A DNA stretch of 64,000 nt, from assembly GCF_000685355.1 (NCBI RefSeq), contig NZ_JHET01000012.1:1-64000 (forward strand). The letters are read 5' to 3'. This document shows, piece by piece, positions 18,118-26,916 of the stretch (its first letter is position 1; each line of letters begins with the position of its first letter). A program made the translations under genes and the position numbers. The stretch is from Microbacterium sp. CH12i (GTDB taxonomy: Bacteria > Actinomycetota > Actinomycetes > Actinomycetales > Microbacteriaceae). The notes beneath the pieces were generated by a model that had not been told where the DNA came from, ran no database searches, and saw only the letters and a program-made list of their open reading frames with translations.

Positions 18118-19644
18118 ATGCGATCGTCCATTCTCTCCCCGCACTTCCGACCGGGCAAGCATTTCGCTTTGACGTGGAGCATCCCAGATTCGTTCGGCGG
18201 GATGACGGGCGCTCTCCTGCATCGTTCGCGCGCCTTCGTTCGCCTGGCGGGCCATCCGGTCGATGTCCTCACCCTCGACGACCGACTGGACTACACCGAA
18301 GTCGAGCAGAAGCTTCGCGATACCGGACTCCTCATCGACGGTATCCGAGTCTTCAACATCTGGGACTGGCTGCGCGAGCACGACGCCGAGCCCCCCACCA
18401 CGTCGCCAACTCACGTGCACGCACCGATCGCGATGAGCGCCGAGGTAGTTGAGCAGCGCCGAGGCGGGGCTGTTCTCATCCGGGAACAACGTGCGGATGA
18501 CGGAGAAACTGTTCTGGGCGTAGATCGTTTCCGTGCTGACGGAAGCCTGTTGGTGAGCGATCGCCGCGATCCTGAGAATCACAAACGCAGTCTCGTTCTC
18601 TACGACCGTACGGGTTCGCCGGTGCGCAGCTGGGGCAGTGCCTGGGGGATCTACCGTTACTGGCTCGACGAGCTCATCGGAGAGCAGGAGAGCTTCCTCA
18701 TCGTTGATTCGAAAACCGTGGCGCGGTTCGCTCTCACATACCGGCGACGAAAGGTCGTCACGATGCATGTCATGCACGGCTCCCATCGCTCGGCAGATGG
18801 TACGGCTCTCAGCCGTTCGCGCAGGACCGTGATTGAGAACTTGGATGATTTCGACTCTGTTGTTCTGCTGACGGAAGGTCAGCGCGACGCGCTCTTAAGT
18901 GACGTCGGCCCGCACGCCAACCTGGCAGTCATTCCGAACGGCTTCGACGCTGCGACCCCCGGAGCCGAGAGCAGCAACACGTCGGAGAGAGTCCGCGGAG
19001 CGGGCATCATGTTGGCATCGCTGATCCAACGCAAACGCGTGTCGCACGCTGTGAAAGCGGTGGCACGGGCAGCCGCAGCGGTCGATGTGATGCTGGACGT
19101 CTTTGGGGAGGGCGAGCGTCGACCGTTGCTGGAGAAGACGATTCGCTCGCTCGACATCGGTGAGCGTGTGCGGTTGCGTGGGCATGACGCGAGCGCCCGA
19201 TCGATGTTCACGAAGGCAGATTTCATGTTGCTGACGTCGACGTCGGAGGGACTGCCGCTTTCGCTCGTCGAAGGAATGGCGGCTGGATGCATTCCGATCG
19301 CGTATGACATTCCGTATGGGCCATCAGACCTGATCGAGGACGGCAGGAACGGGTTTCTGGTGCCGGCCGGTGATATTGATGCGCTGGCGGATCGCATAAT
19401 CGAGTTGGAGAAGATGCCGGTTCGGTCGCTCGAGGCGATGCGCCGACGCGCGCAGGCGACAGCCAAGAGGTTCGATGATCGCAGTGTGACCAGCCGTTGG
19501 GCGCGCGAAATGGAGCGCGCCTTCGAGCGCAAGCACGCGTCGTCTGCACCGGCCTCGCTCGTTCAGCGATCAAGACGCAAGGCTGGCCGAGTCAAGCGCA
19601 GGGTCACGCGTCTTGGTGGCCTCTACGATCGCTCAGACGAGTGA
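18118..19644 (+). CDS. Glycosyltransferase family 4, TagE-like
   Basis: About 508 residues. The N-terminal part (HFALTWSIPDSFGGMTGALL, DVLTLDDRLDY) resembles the large poly(glycerol-phosphate) glucosyltransferases that decorate teichoic acids. The GT-B donor-binding half has the typical order GIMLASLIQRKRVSHAVKAV, DVFGEGERRPLLEK and the EX7E-type segment EGLPLSLVEGMAAGCIPIAY. The extreme C-terminus is basic, suggesting membrane surface attachment. Probably modifies a cell-wall glycopolymer; acceptor unknown. Its end overlaps the convergent acyltransferase gene by 12 bases, and both may serve the cell envelope. Confidence 0.78.
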   Translation: MRSSILSPHFRPGKHFALTWSIPDSFGGMTGALLHRSRAFVRLAGHPVDVLTLDDRLDYTEVEQKLRDTGLLIDGIRVFNIWDWLREHDAEPPTTSPTHVHAPIAMSAEVVEQRRGGAVLIREQRADDGETVLGVDRFRADGSLLVSDRRDPENHKRSLVLYDRTGSPVRSWGSAWGIYRYWLDELIGEQESFLIVDSKTVARFALTYRRRKVVTMHVMHGSHRSADGTALSRSRRTVIENLDDFDSVVLLTEGQRDALLSDVGPHANLAVIPNGFDAATPGAESSNTSERVRGAGIMLASLIQRKRVSHAVKAVARAAAAVDVMLDVFGEGERRPLLEKTIRSLDIGERVRLRGHDASARSMFTKADFMLLTSTSEGLPLSLVEGMAAGCIPIAYDIPYGPSDLIEDGRNGFLVPAGDIDALADRIIELEKMPVRSLEAMRRRAQATAKRFDDRSVTSRWAREMERAFERKHASSAPASLVQRSRRKAGRVKRRVTRLGGLYDRSDE

Positions 19645-20748
19645 ATTCGAATTCTGCAATCGACGCTGCAGCGCGCCGCCGATGAACCGCGCCAACCGGT
19701 GAGCGGGGACCTCGAGGAACCGGTGGAACAACGCAGCGACGACGAGGCTCGCGGGGATTCCGACTGTCACCGCCAGCAGCCATCGGTCGCTGCCGAAGAA
19801 GTAGACCAGCGTGCCCAGCAGCGGCACGTGCACGAGGTAGAGACTGTAAGAAACGCGCCCCAGCCATTGCGGAACAGCGCGCTCGAGCAACGCTCGTAGC
19901 CGCGGCCATCCCATTGCGACGACGATGATGAGCACCGCCCCGACCCCAGCAAGCCCCCAGAACGGTCGACCGGCAAGGCTGCCAGCGGCGGCGATCGGTC
20001 GCGCGAGCCAGCTGGAGATGAGCAACGCGAGTGCGAGGGTAGTCACGGCCGGCCAGAACGCCGGGTGGCGGGGACGGCGCATCCACGCCAGTAAGTCGTC
20101 GAGTCGCACGGCCATCAAAGTGCCGAGCAGGAAGACAGGCAGGTAGACGAGAGCGTCGACATCGATGATCCGGCCGAGCACAGTGAGTGCGCATGCCGCG
20201 ATGGCGGCGACCAGCGCGTGGCGTCGAAGGATGACGGCGAGACCGATGAACAGGGGGAGTGTCAGCGAGAAAATGAGCTCCCATCGCAGCGACCACAGCA
20301 CGTTGTTGATGTCGTAGCTCACCATGGTCAGCGAGGCCTCACTGAAGAAGCTCGCCGGTGTCACCGTGGCGGCCTGTGCATTCTGCATCCACGACCCCTC
20401 CGGCATAGTCGTCGGGTCACGGGGAACGAGTGCGATGAGCAAAGAGGCCAGCACGAGTGAGGCCCAGACCGGAAGGTAGAGCCGCAGCACGCGAGTGGGG
20501 TAGTACCGCAACCACGAGAAGCCGTCGCGCAGCGCGGGAAGAGCGACGACGAAGCCGGAAAGGACGAAAAAAACCAAGACCGCTTCGGTGCCGGCGAACA
20601 CGAGCTTGAGTGGACTCTGCGTCAGCCACGCACTCAGGGTTCCATTGAGGTGCGGCATCGCAATGAGGCTGCTGTGGTAGAAGACGACGACCAGCGAGGC
20701 CACTCCGCGAACCCCGTCGATACTTGCTATGCGCTGAGAACTCGACAT
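19633..20748 (-). CDS. Acyltransferase family 3 membrane protein (OafA-like)
   Basis: About 371 residues with roughly ten membrane segments. Seen: ASIDGVRGVASLVVVFYHSS at the start, with the R/H pair conserved in OafA/YrhL proteins, FFVLSGFVVALP and RYYPTRVLRLYLPVW. These enzymes O-acylate (usually acetylate) surface sugars or peptidoglycan. No SGNH domain is fused. ATG 20748 is preferred; another lies at 20757. Confidence 0.85.
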   Translation of the reverse strand: MSSSQRIASIDGVRGVASLVVVFYHSSLIAMPHLNGTLSAWLTQSPLKLVFAGTEAVLVFFVLSGFVVALPALRDGFSWLRYYPTRVLRLYLPVWASLVLASLLIALVPRDPTTMPEGSWMQNAQAATVTPASFFSEASLTMVSYDINNVLWSLRWELIFSLTLPLFIGLAVILRRHALVAAIAACALTVLGRIIDVDALVYLPVFLLGTLMAVRLDDLLAWMRRPRHPAFWPAVTTLALALLISSWLARPIAAAGSLAGRPFWGLAGVGAVLIIVVAMGWPRLRALLERAVPQWLGRVSYSLYLVHVPLLGTLVYFFGSDRWLLAVTVGIPASLVVAALFHRFLEVPAHRLARFIGGALQRRLQNSNSLV

Positions 20749-20792
20749 CTGCAACAACGTTAGCGAGGTGCCCTGAGCCTAAGCTGGAGAGC

Positions 20793-21263
20793 ATGAGCGA
20801 GACGCGCGTGCACCTGTCCAAGACCGAGCCGACCGCCTACCAGGCTCTGGAGGCGTTCTCCAAGACCGTGGGCGATATCTGCGCAGCGAACGGCATTGAC
20901 GATCGCCTCAAGGAGCTCGTGATGATCCACTGCTCGCAGCTGAATGGATGCGCCTACTGCACTCGCGTCCACGTCGACCGTTCCGCTGCTGCCGGCATCG
21001 ACGCGGATACTCTCACCCAGATTCCCTCCTGGCGTGAAAGCGGCGTGTTCTCAGAGCGTGAGCGGGCCGCGCTGGAACTCGCAGAAGCATTCACGTTCAT
21101 CGCCGACGAGGGCATCTCTGACGAAGTCTACGACCGTGTCGGCAGCGTCTTCACCGAGAAAGAGTACGCAGCGCTGAGCTGGGCTTGCGTATCGATCAAC
21201 GCCTTCAATCGCATTGTCATCGCGGGCCGCTATCCGGTGAGGCCGCGCGCGCCGAAGGCATAA
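20793..21263 (+). CDS. AhpD/carboxymuconolactone-decarboxylase-family protein
   Basis: 156 residues from ATG 20793 with GGAG just upstream. Seen: KELVMIHCSQLNGCAYCTRV, containing the CXXC and the downstream histidine (CAYCTRVH) of AhpD-like alkylhydroperoxidases, then ERAALELAEAFTFI and SWACVSINAFNRI. Members act as peroxidase-linked redox proteins or of unknown function; here it is close to an iron-related gene but with no direct link. Cytosolic. Confidence 0.88.
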   Translation: MSETRVHLSKTEPTAYQALEAFSKTVGDICAANGIDDRLKELVMIHCSQLNGCAYCTRVHVDRSAAAGIDADTLTQIPSWRESGVFSERERAALELAEAFTFIADEGISDEVYDRVGSVFTEKEYAALSWACVSINAFNRIVIAGRYPVRPRAPKA

Positions 21264-21285
21264 CGTTCACAAAGCGAAGATCTAG

Positions 21286-21304
21286 CAAGGTAAGGCAACC
21301 CTTC
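21286..21304 (+). promoter_or_regulatory. Putative IdeR/DtxR iron box
   Basis: CAAGGTAAGGCAACCCTTC matches the TTAGGTTAGGCTAACCTAA iron-box consensus at 12 of 19 positions, with both central half-sites AAGG and CCTT partly kept. A candidate -10, TACGAT at 21314-21319, lies just after, so the box would overlap the -35 region. It precedes the SIP-type gene at 21329, a plausible iron-regulated target. If TACGAT is the -10, the transcript starts only about three bases before the ATG. Confidence 0.5.
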
Positions 21305-21328
21305 ATTGGGTGGTACGATTGAGCAATC

Positions 21329-21799
21329 ATGACGACTGCCGCCGAATTCCGCACCTCACGCGCACAGCGTCGTGCCGCGCGTCAGAGCGCTCATCATCTG
21401 GTGACGGCCGACGAGAATTCGCTGGCAGAACTTGAGGCTTTCCTCGCGACACTGCCGCTGTGCGCATCGGGCCGTGTGTTTATCGAGGTGCCCGCGGAGA
21501 GCGACATCAGCATCGTCGACGCTCCGGCCCGTATGACCGTCACGTGGCTTGCCCGTGCCGCACGATCCGGTGCGCCTGGCAGCGGTCGCTCATGCGCCCC
21601 TGGTGCGGCGCTCGCGAGAGCTACGTGCGCGTGGGCTGACGAAATGCTCTGCGATGGCGAGACCGCGACGAATGTCACGTTGCTGGGTGGCTACCTCGGC
21701 ACCGCCGACATCGTTGAGCACCTGAGGAGCGCACTCGACGTTCCCGTTACTGCGATCCACGCCCCTGAGCGCTTCGGCCTGCTCCCGCTCGAGCGCTGA
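21329..21799 (+). CDS. Stand-alone SIP-domain protein
   Basis: 156 residues corresponding to the C-terminal NAD(P)-binding half of siderophore-interacting proteins; the FAD-binding half is absent. Seen: AQRRAARQSAHHLVTADENS, ALPLCASGRVFIEVP-like core (LPLCASGRVFIEVPAESD) and LLGGYLGTADIVEHL near the C-terminus. Such short SIP proteins recur in actinobacteria; function is unproven but likely in ferric-siderophore or iron metabolism. The upstream iron box supports this. Confidence 0.75.
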   Translation: MTTAAEFRTSRAQRRAARQSAHHLVTADENSLAELEAFLATLPLCASGRVFIEVPAESDISIVDAPARMTVTWLARAARSGAPGSGRSCAPGAALARATCAWADEMLCDGETATNVTLLGGYLGTADIVEHLRSALDVPVTAIHAPERFGLLPLER

Positions 21800-22220
21800 C
21801 GTAGTTGCCGTCCTCGAGCCCCGCTTCGATCTCGAAGCGGTTGCGAAGGGCGTTGCTCCCGGCGAACAGGTATAGCGCCGGCATCAAGAAGCCATAGCGC
21901 AGCCACTGCGCCTTGTGCACAGCTTCATGGCGCAGCACCGCCTCGGTAGGGCGGGCTTCGCCGGTGAGGAAGCATCCGCCGACGCAGACGCCACCACGCT
22001 TGAACGTCCACTGCGGCATTCCACGAAAGACCCAGAGTCCTGCCCGCCGTTCGACAGGGCCAGTGCTCCAGAGCGTTCCCCAGACCCATCCCACCGCGGT
22101 TCCCCAGGCGTAGCCGAGGCGGCTGATGGGGGAGCGAAGGAGGAAGGAGGGGATTCGCCGATCAAGTCGTCGACCACGCGCGAGTGCGGCTTCTGCGGCC
22201 GGACGCCAATCGTCGTTCAC
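21747..22220 (-). CDS. Hypothetical protein with HExxH motif
   Basis: 157 residues. I recognise only a conserved actinobacterial family sometimes labelled Fe-S oxidoreductase without good reason. Visible: a tryptophan-rich stretch LGYAWGTAVGWVWGTLWSTG, WTFKRGGVCVGGCFL with two cysteines, and LRHEAVHKAQWLRYG, whose HEAVH fits a zinc-binding HExxH, followed by RNRFEIEAGLEDGNYV, where a third ligand could lie. Its 3' end overlaps the convergent SIP gene by 53 bases, and the last ~16 residues look non-conserved. Start overlaps the arginase-family stop by four bases. Confidence 0.55.
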   Translation of the reverse strand: MNDDWRPAAEAALARGRRLDRRIPSFLLRSPISRLGYAWGTAVGWVWGTLWSTGPVERRAGLWVFRGMPQWTFKRGGVCVGGCFLTGEARPTEAVLRHEAVHKAQWLRYGFLMPALYLFAGSNALRNRFEIEAGLEDGNYVSARAGAGRSAQGRGSQ

Positions 22221-23014
22221 GCGATTGCCGCGACGAGGCGCAGGATGGCGCCGAGATCATCTACGGCATCGACGGGGGTACGCGGGGCAAATCCCGCGAT
22301 CGTCGCGCCAGCGAGCGGCACGCGCGAGCGGAGAGCTCGTAGTGCCGCGCTGAGAGCGGATGCTGTGATGCCAAACGGTGCCGCGGTCGACACCCCGGCG
22401 ATTTCGGCGGGGTCGAGCACGTCGACATCGATGTGCACCCAGACACGGCTCGCCCCGGTGGCAGCCACTGCGTTCGCCAGAGCATCCACGTCATCGAGGT
22501 CTTCGACGTTGAGTTGAGTGAGCCTGCTGAGAGGCTCCGCCTCGTCGTCGTCGATCACGCGGGCACCCACCAGAACAACGCGCCCACGATCGATGCCGGG
22601 CGAAAGTGCGAGCTGCGGTTCACCTTCACCCAGGATGGCGCTGAGCGCCATGCCGGAGAAGGCACCGGATGGAGACGTCTCAGGGGTATGAAGGTCAGGA
22701 TGTGCATCGCACCAGACGACTGCGATGTCGTCGTGGTCGATTGCGTCCAAGGCTGCAACCGTCACGCTGCAGTCGCCGCCGATGACGATCGTCTCGGCCC
22801 TCATCTCCGATGCGATGAGCTCGCGAACCTGCTTCAACGCGCTCAGACGGTGGACATCGGTGCCGAGCGCATCACCAGCCTCGACCGGTACGTCAAGAAC
22901 TGTGGTCGCTTTTCGCGGAAGATCACCGGCGATTGAGGATGCGCCGTCGACGAGCAGCATCGCTCGAGCGGAAGGAGAGCCCTGCCACTGCGGAGCTACT
23001 AGAAATCGGGCCAC
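22217..23014 (-). CDS. Arginase/ureohydrolase family protein
   Basis: 265 residues from GTG 23014, with GGAGG five bases upstream. Manganese ligands are seen in GGDCSVT, WCDAHPDLH and HIDVDVLDP, the three ureohydrolase signatures in order. Could be arginase, agmatinase or formiminoglutamase; the sequence lacks an obvious decider. It is translationally coupled to the HExxH gene (ATGA overlap). It is separated from pspA by a hairpin. Confidence 0.85.
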   Translation of the reverse strand: MARFLVAPQWQGSPSARAMLLVDGASSIAGDLPRKATTVLDVPVEAGDALGTDVHRLSALKQVRELIASEMRAETIVIGGDCSVTVAALDAIDHDDIAVVWCDAHPDLHTPETSPSGAFSGMALSAILGEGEPQLALSPGIDRGRVVLVGARVIDDDEAEPLSRLTQLNVEDLDDVDALANAVAATGASRVWVHIDVDVLDPAEIAGVSTAAPFGITASALSAALRALRSRVPLAGATIAGFAPRTPVDAVDDLGAILRLVAAIA

Positions 23015-23038
23015 GGGGACCTCCAGAAAGTAAATGGG

Positions 23039-23068
23039 GATGCCCCGGACCCGTCGGCCCGGGGCATC
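23039..23068 (-). terminator. Hairpin downstream of pspA
   Basis: A 10-bp perfect stem, GATGCCCCGG at 23039-23048 with CCGGGGCATC at 23059-23068, eight bases after the pspA stop on the minus strand; the transcript then reads CCCCATTT. Likely ends the pspA transcript before the arginase-family gene. Confidence 0.6.
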
Positions 23069-23075
23069 TGAAGCC

Positions 23076-23816
23076 TTAAGACTCGATCTGCGACTGCGGC
23101 TGCGAAGAGCCGGACTTGAGCTCTGCGAGACGCGCCTCGACCTCGGTGAGCTCACCGAGGTCTTCCAGGCTCTCGAACTGCGCATCCAGGCTCGAGGCGG
23201 CAAGTTCAACCTTGCCCTGGGCAAGAGCTTCCTGGCGGCGGACCTTGTCTTCAAACCGGCCAAGTTCGCTGGTCGGGTCGAGCACGTTGATCGAGCCGAC
23301 AGCATCCTGCACCTTGGTCTGCGCCTCGGCAACCTTGGCGCGGGCGAGCAATTCGCTGCGCTTGTTCTTGAGCTCGCCCAGCTTGTCCTTCATGCCGTTC
23401 AAGCCGCTCTTGAGCTTGTCGACGATCTCTGTCTGCGACGCGATGGTCGGCTCTGCGCCGGTCGCTTCGCGCTCGGCGCTGATCTGGCGCTGCAGGGCGA
23501 TCTTCGCGAGACTGTCGAACTTGTCTGCATCTGCGGTCTCGCCAGCCGTGCGCAGCTCGTCTGCCTTGCGGCTTGCCGCGAGAGCCTTGTTGCCCCAATT
23601 CGTTGCCGACTGGACGTCTTCCTCGTGGTCACGCTCGAGCAGACGCAGGTTTCCGATCGTCTCGGCGATCGCAGCCTCGGCGTCTGCGACGTTGTTCGTG
23701 TAGTCGCGGACGAGCTGGTCGATCATCTTCTGCGGGTCTTCTGCAGAGTCGATGAGCGAGTTGATGTTGGCCTTCATCAGAGTGGAAATACGGCCGAAGA
23801 TGGACTGCTTGGTCAT
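23076..23816 (-). CDS. pspA: PspA/IM30-family membrane-stress protein
   Basis: 246 residues starting MTKQSIFGRISTLMKANINS at ATG 23816. Seen: SLIDSAEDPQKMIDQLVRDY, the PspA amphipathic helix and conserved core, followed by long coiled-coil helices. These ESCRT-III-like proteins assemble on damaged membranes and maintain the proton motive force. The actinobacterial type lacks the E. coli PspF/B/C partners. It lies 64 bases downstream of the TPM-domain gene on the same strand, so the two may be co-expressed under envelope stress. Confidence 0.88.
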   Translation of the reverse strand: MTKQSIFGRISTLMKANINSLIDSAEDPQKMIDQLVRDYTNNVADAEAAIAETIGNLRLLERDHEEDVQSATNWGNKALAASRKADELRTAGETADADKFDSLAKIALQRQISAEREATGAEPTIASQTEIVDKLKSGLNGMKDKLGELKNKRSELLARAKVAEAQTKVQDAVGSINVLDPTSELGRFEDKVRRQEALAQGKVELAASSLDAQFESLEDLGELTEVEARLAELKSGSSQPQSQIES

Positions 23817-23880
23817 GCTGTTTCCTTTCGATTGGAACGGAGTCTGAGGTCGTTTACGTCGAGTGAAGAAAGAAGCGATG

Positions 23881-25920
23881 CTAGAAGCGCCCCCCTCCGG
23901 AGCGTCCGCTGCGGCCGCCGCCAGAGCGACTGCCACCGCCGAAGCCGGAGCTGCGGAAACCACCGCCGCTGCTGCCGCTGGATCGCCAGCTGCTGCGACT
24001 CGACGATCCGCCTCCGCCGCCAGAGAGAAGCCCGCCGATGATACCGCCGAGAATATCTCCGCCCAGCCCGGATGAGCTGTTCGAGGACGAGTTCCCGAAG
24101 ATTCCGCCACTCCAGCTGTTGTCTTGGTATTGGCTGCGGTTGTAGCTGTCGAGATCGGATTGGGCGGCAGCGCGGGCCTGGCGGGCGAGGGCGAGCGACT
24201 GCTGTGCCTGGGCGAGTGCGGCCTGCGGATCGCTGCCCTGAAGGTTCTGCGCCTGCGCCAAGATCCCTTCTGCTTGAGACAGCCTGGTTCGGGCGGTGCT
24301 CTGTACCGTCCCGCGTCGCGTCTCGATGAAGTCGCGAACGCCCCTCACCTCTGACGCAGCCTGCGTCAGAGTCTGCTCGAGCATTAGTTGAGCGCGCCGG
24401 GTGCGCTCAATAACTTCGCGGCCTTGCGCGATCGCCGCATCGATTTGGGTGTTCGCAGCAGTCAACGCGTCCAGCACGCGTTGCGGACTACGTGCGGAAC
24501 CGGTGAGATTTGCCTCTGCCTGTTGCACCTGGGCGATGGTCGCTGCAACGGCGGCTGCGAGCGAGCCATCAGCGTCTGGCAACTGCTGGGCGGCAGCGAG
24601 GTCGCTGTTCAACTCGGTAATCAGGGCACGGGCCTGTCGCTCATTCTGGGCGAGCTCAGCGCCGAGGCTGTCGATGGCCTGCGTCAGCTGTGCGGCTTGA
24701 GCAACAGACTGCTCCGCTGTGCGAATGGCAAAAGCCGCGGTGCCGGTGGTGCCGGCAGAAATTGCCTGTGCCGCTGCGTCGATAGACCTGTCTGCCAGCG
24801 CCGTGCGTTCGCGCGCTGTGCGGGATTGTCTGCGACAGTGCTCAGCGCATCGGGGGCGTACGCCGCAGTCAACGCAGTGAGCGCGGACGCGGCACGATCT
24901 ACAGACGGCTGCAGCTCCGCGCGTTCTTTGCGAACCCGTTCCAGTTCTTGCGGTGCATTCTGCTCGAGTTTGCGCAGCGCGTCGAAGGCTTCGGTGTTGT
25001 CATCGAGCGCGTCGTCGATCTCATCGCAGAGCTGGATGATGCGAATATGCCAGGCTCGGCGATCTTGAATGGTGTCTTCGATTTCGTCGTCGAGCTTCTG
25101 TTTGATGTCGAACGCTTCAGATATCTTCGCCTTGGCCGTCTCAATGGCGCCGCTGAATACTGCGGTCGCGGCTTCGCCGTACTGTGCCACCGCGAAGCCG
25201 AGTTCTTCCTTGCTTGAGGTGATGGCGTCGTCGGCTTGCACGAGTGCCGAACCTGCCTGGGTCTGCACTTGCTCGTCGGTGAGTGTGGAGAAGGGATCGT
25301 TCGGATCTGGCGTCTCGGGCATCGCGCCGCGCTTGCGAATCGCGGCATTTCGGCGCGCCCGCTTAACGATTGTGACGACGAGCCAAATCACAAGAACCAA
25401 CGCCACGATGCCGACGATGACAAGCACTAACCGGAGTGTTCCTGCTCCTCCGTCGCCTTGAATCTCGTCGGCTGCGAGCACAATCGCGCCGTCCCAGTCT
25501 TGCTGCGCGAGCAAGGGCTGGATCTTGTCTTCGATGTCGTTGAGTTTGCTGTCGCTCAGCGGCCCACCCTGGGCGGAAGAGATGTAATAACTGCGTCCGT
25601 CGACCGCGATCGCCAACAGGTACTGCTCTGGTCCGAGGTTATTCATCTCTGCGACGTTGTCTGCCCATGCCACTCGATCTGACGGTGAAGTGAAATCGTC
25701 TACGAGCACCACAAAAAAGATCGGCTGTTGAGTTCTCAGTGAGCTGCTGCAGTCGAGCCTCAGCGGCCTGTCGTTCGCTAGAGCTCAGCACTCCGGCCTG
25801 ATCGGTGATGTAGCTCGGATCGAGAGGCAGCGGGTCAGTAGCAAATGCCGCAGAGGCCGAGAACCCTCCCACTAGAGCGGTGAGCGCGATCGTGGCCGCA
25901 GCCAACCACTTCGTCTTCAT
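23881..25920 (-). CDS. TPM-domain membrane protein, two frame breaks
   Basis: About 680 residues when joined. The N-terminus has a signal peptide ending ASAAFA, then the TPM domain: PSYITDQAGVLSSSERQAAE and, after a frame break in a run of six T near 25715-25720, VVLVDDFTSPSDRVAW; removing one T gives ADLFVVLVDDF. A single membrane helix (LVLVIVGIVALVLVIWLVV) follows, then long helical repeats. A second break near 24811-24818 joins PDALSTVADNPAQ to ERTALADRSIDAAAQ. The C-terminus is glycine/serine-rich (SGGGFRSSGFGGGSR). TPM proteins occur near membrane maintenance genes and PspA. Both breaks are likely sequencing errors. Confidence 0.78.
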
Positions 25921-26043
25921 AGCGTTCCCTCCGACTGGTGGCCGTGCCCCTGGATCACGAGTCTATGCAAAGGCAGCGACACGCGACAGCATCCATCGCC
26001 GGATCGCCGTTCGCCATCAGCGCATACACATACGCTGGAAGGC

Positions 26044-26886
26044 ATGGACGACAGGTATGGCTCGGATGTACTCGCGGAGGGTTGGCGCGATCGCGGTGCC
26101 AAGAAGGTTCCGAACATCGCCGCGGAGCGCGACCTGGTCGTAGAGGTCGCCGACGACGGCTATTGCGGGGCGATCACGGGCGTGCAGAGCGGGCATGTGG
26201 AGCTCGAGGATTACAAGGGTCGAAAACGACTGTTCCCGCTGGGCGGCGGCTTCTTGATCGAAGGACAGCCGGTACGGCTGATTCCTCCCGCGCTCACCAA
26301 GCAGACCGTAAAACGCACGGCATCCGGATCCTTCGCGCCCGATGAGCAACGTGCACGTGTCGCGCTGCCCAGCCGCATCCTTGTCGAGGGCAAGCATGAT
26401 GCCGAACTCGTTGAAAAGGTGTGGGGCGCTGATCTTCGCGTGGAGGGGGTCGTCGTCGAGTTCCTGCAGGGCGTTGACCTGCTCGATGAGTTGCTGGCGA
26501 ACGAGCCGCCGAGCGCTACTCGACGCTACGGTGTGCTGGTCGATCATCTGGTTCCTGGATCGAAGGAATCCCGAATCGCCGAGGCGGTCGCGCGCGGTCC
26601 GCATGGCCGGCATGTGCGCATCGTTGGTCATCCCTTTATCGACGTGTGGCAATGCGTCACACCGAAGACTCTCGGCATCGCCCGTTGGCCGGAGATCCCA
26701 CGTGGCACCGACTGGAAAACGGGTATCTGCCGCGCGTTCGGCTGGCCCTATGAGACGCAGGGCGATACCGGACGTGCGTGGCAGTTCATCCTCAGCAAAG
26801 TGCATACCTACCGAGACCTCGAGCCTGACCTGCTGGGCCGCGTTGAAGAGCTCATCGACTTCGTGACGGCGCCCGCTAACTCGTGA
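26044..26886 (+). CDS. DUF3097 family protein with TOPRIM-like core
   Basis: 280 residues of an actinobacteria-wide family of unknown function. RILVEGKHDAELVEKVWG is a TOPRIM-type glutamate motif near residues 115-132, and VLVDHLVPGSKESRI near 165 resembles the DxD-like second motif. The N-terminal 70 residues look like a small beta domain (VEVADDGYCGAITGVQSGHV). Possible nuclease or primase-like activity is inference only. 30 bases ahead of trmB, same strand. Confidence 0.75.
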   Translation: MDDRYGSDVLAEGWRDRGAKKVPNIAAERDLVVEVADDGYCGAITGVQSGHVELEDYKGRKRLFPLGGGFLIEGQPVRLIPPALTKQTVKRTASGSFAPDEQRARVALPSRILVEGKHDAELVEKVWGADLRVEGVVVEFLQGVDLLDELLANEPPSATRRYGVLVDHLVPGSKESRIAEAVARGPHGRHVRIVGHPFIDVWQCVTPKTLGIARWPEIPRGTDWKTGICRAFGWPYETQGDTGRAWQFILSKVHTYRDLEPDLLGRVEELIDFVTAPANS

Positions 26887-26916
26887 GAAGTCGGCGCACG
26901 CCGTTACGCTTGACGT

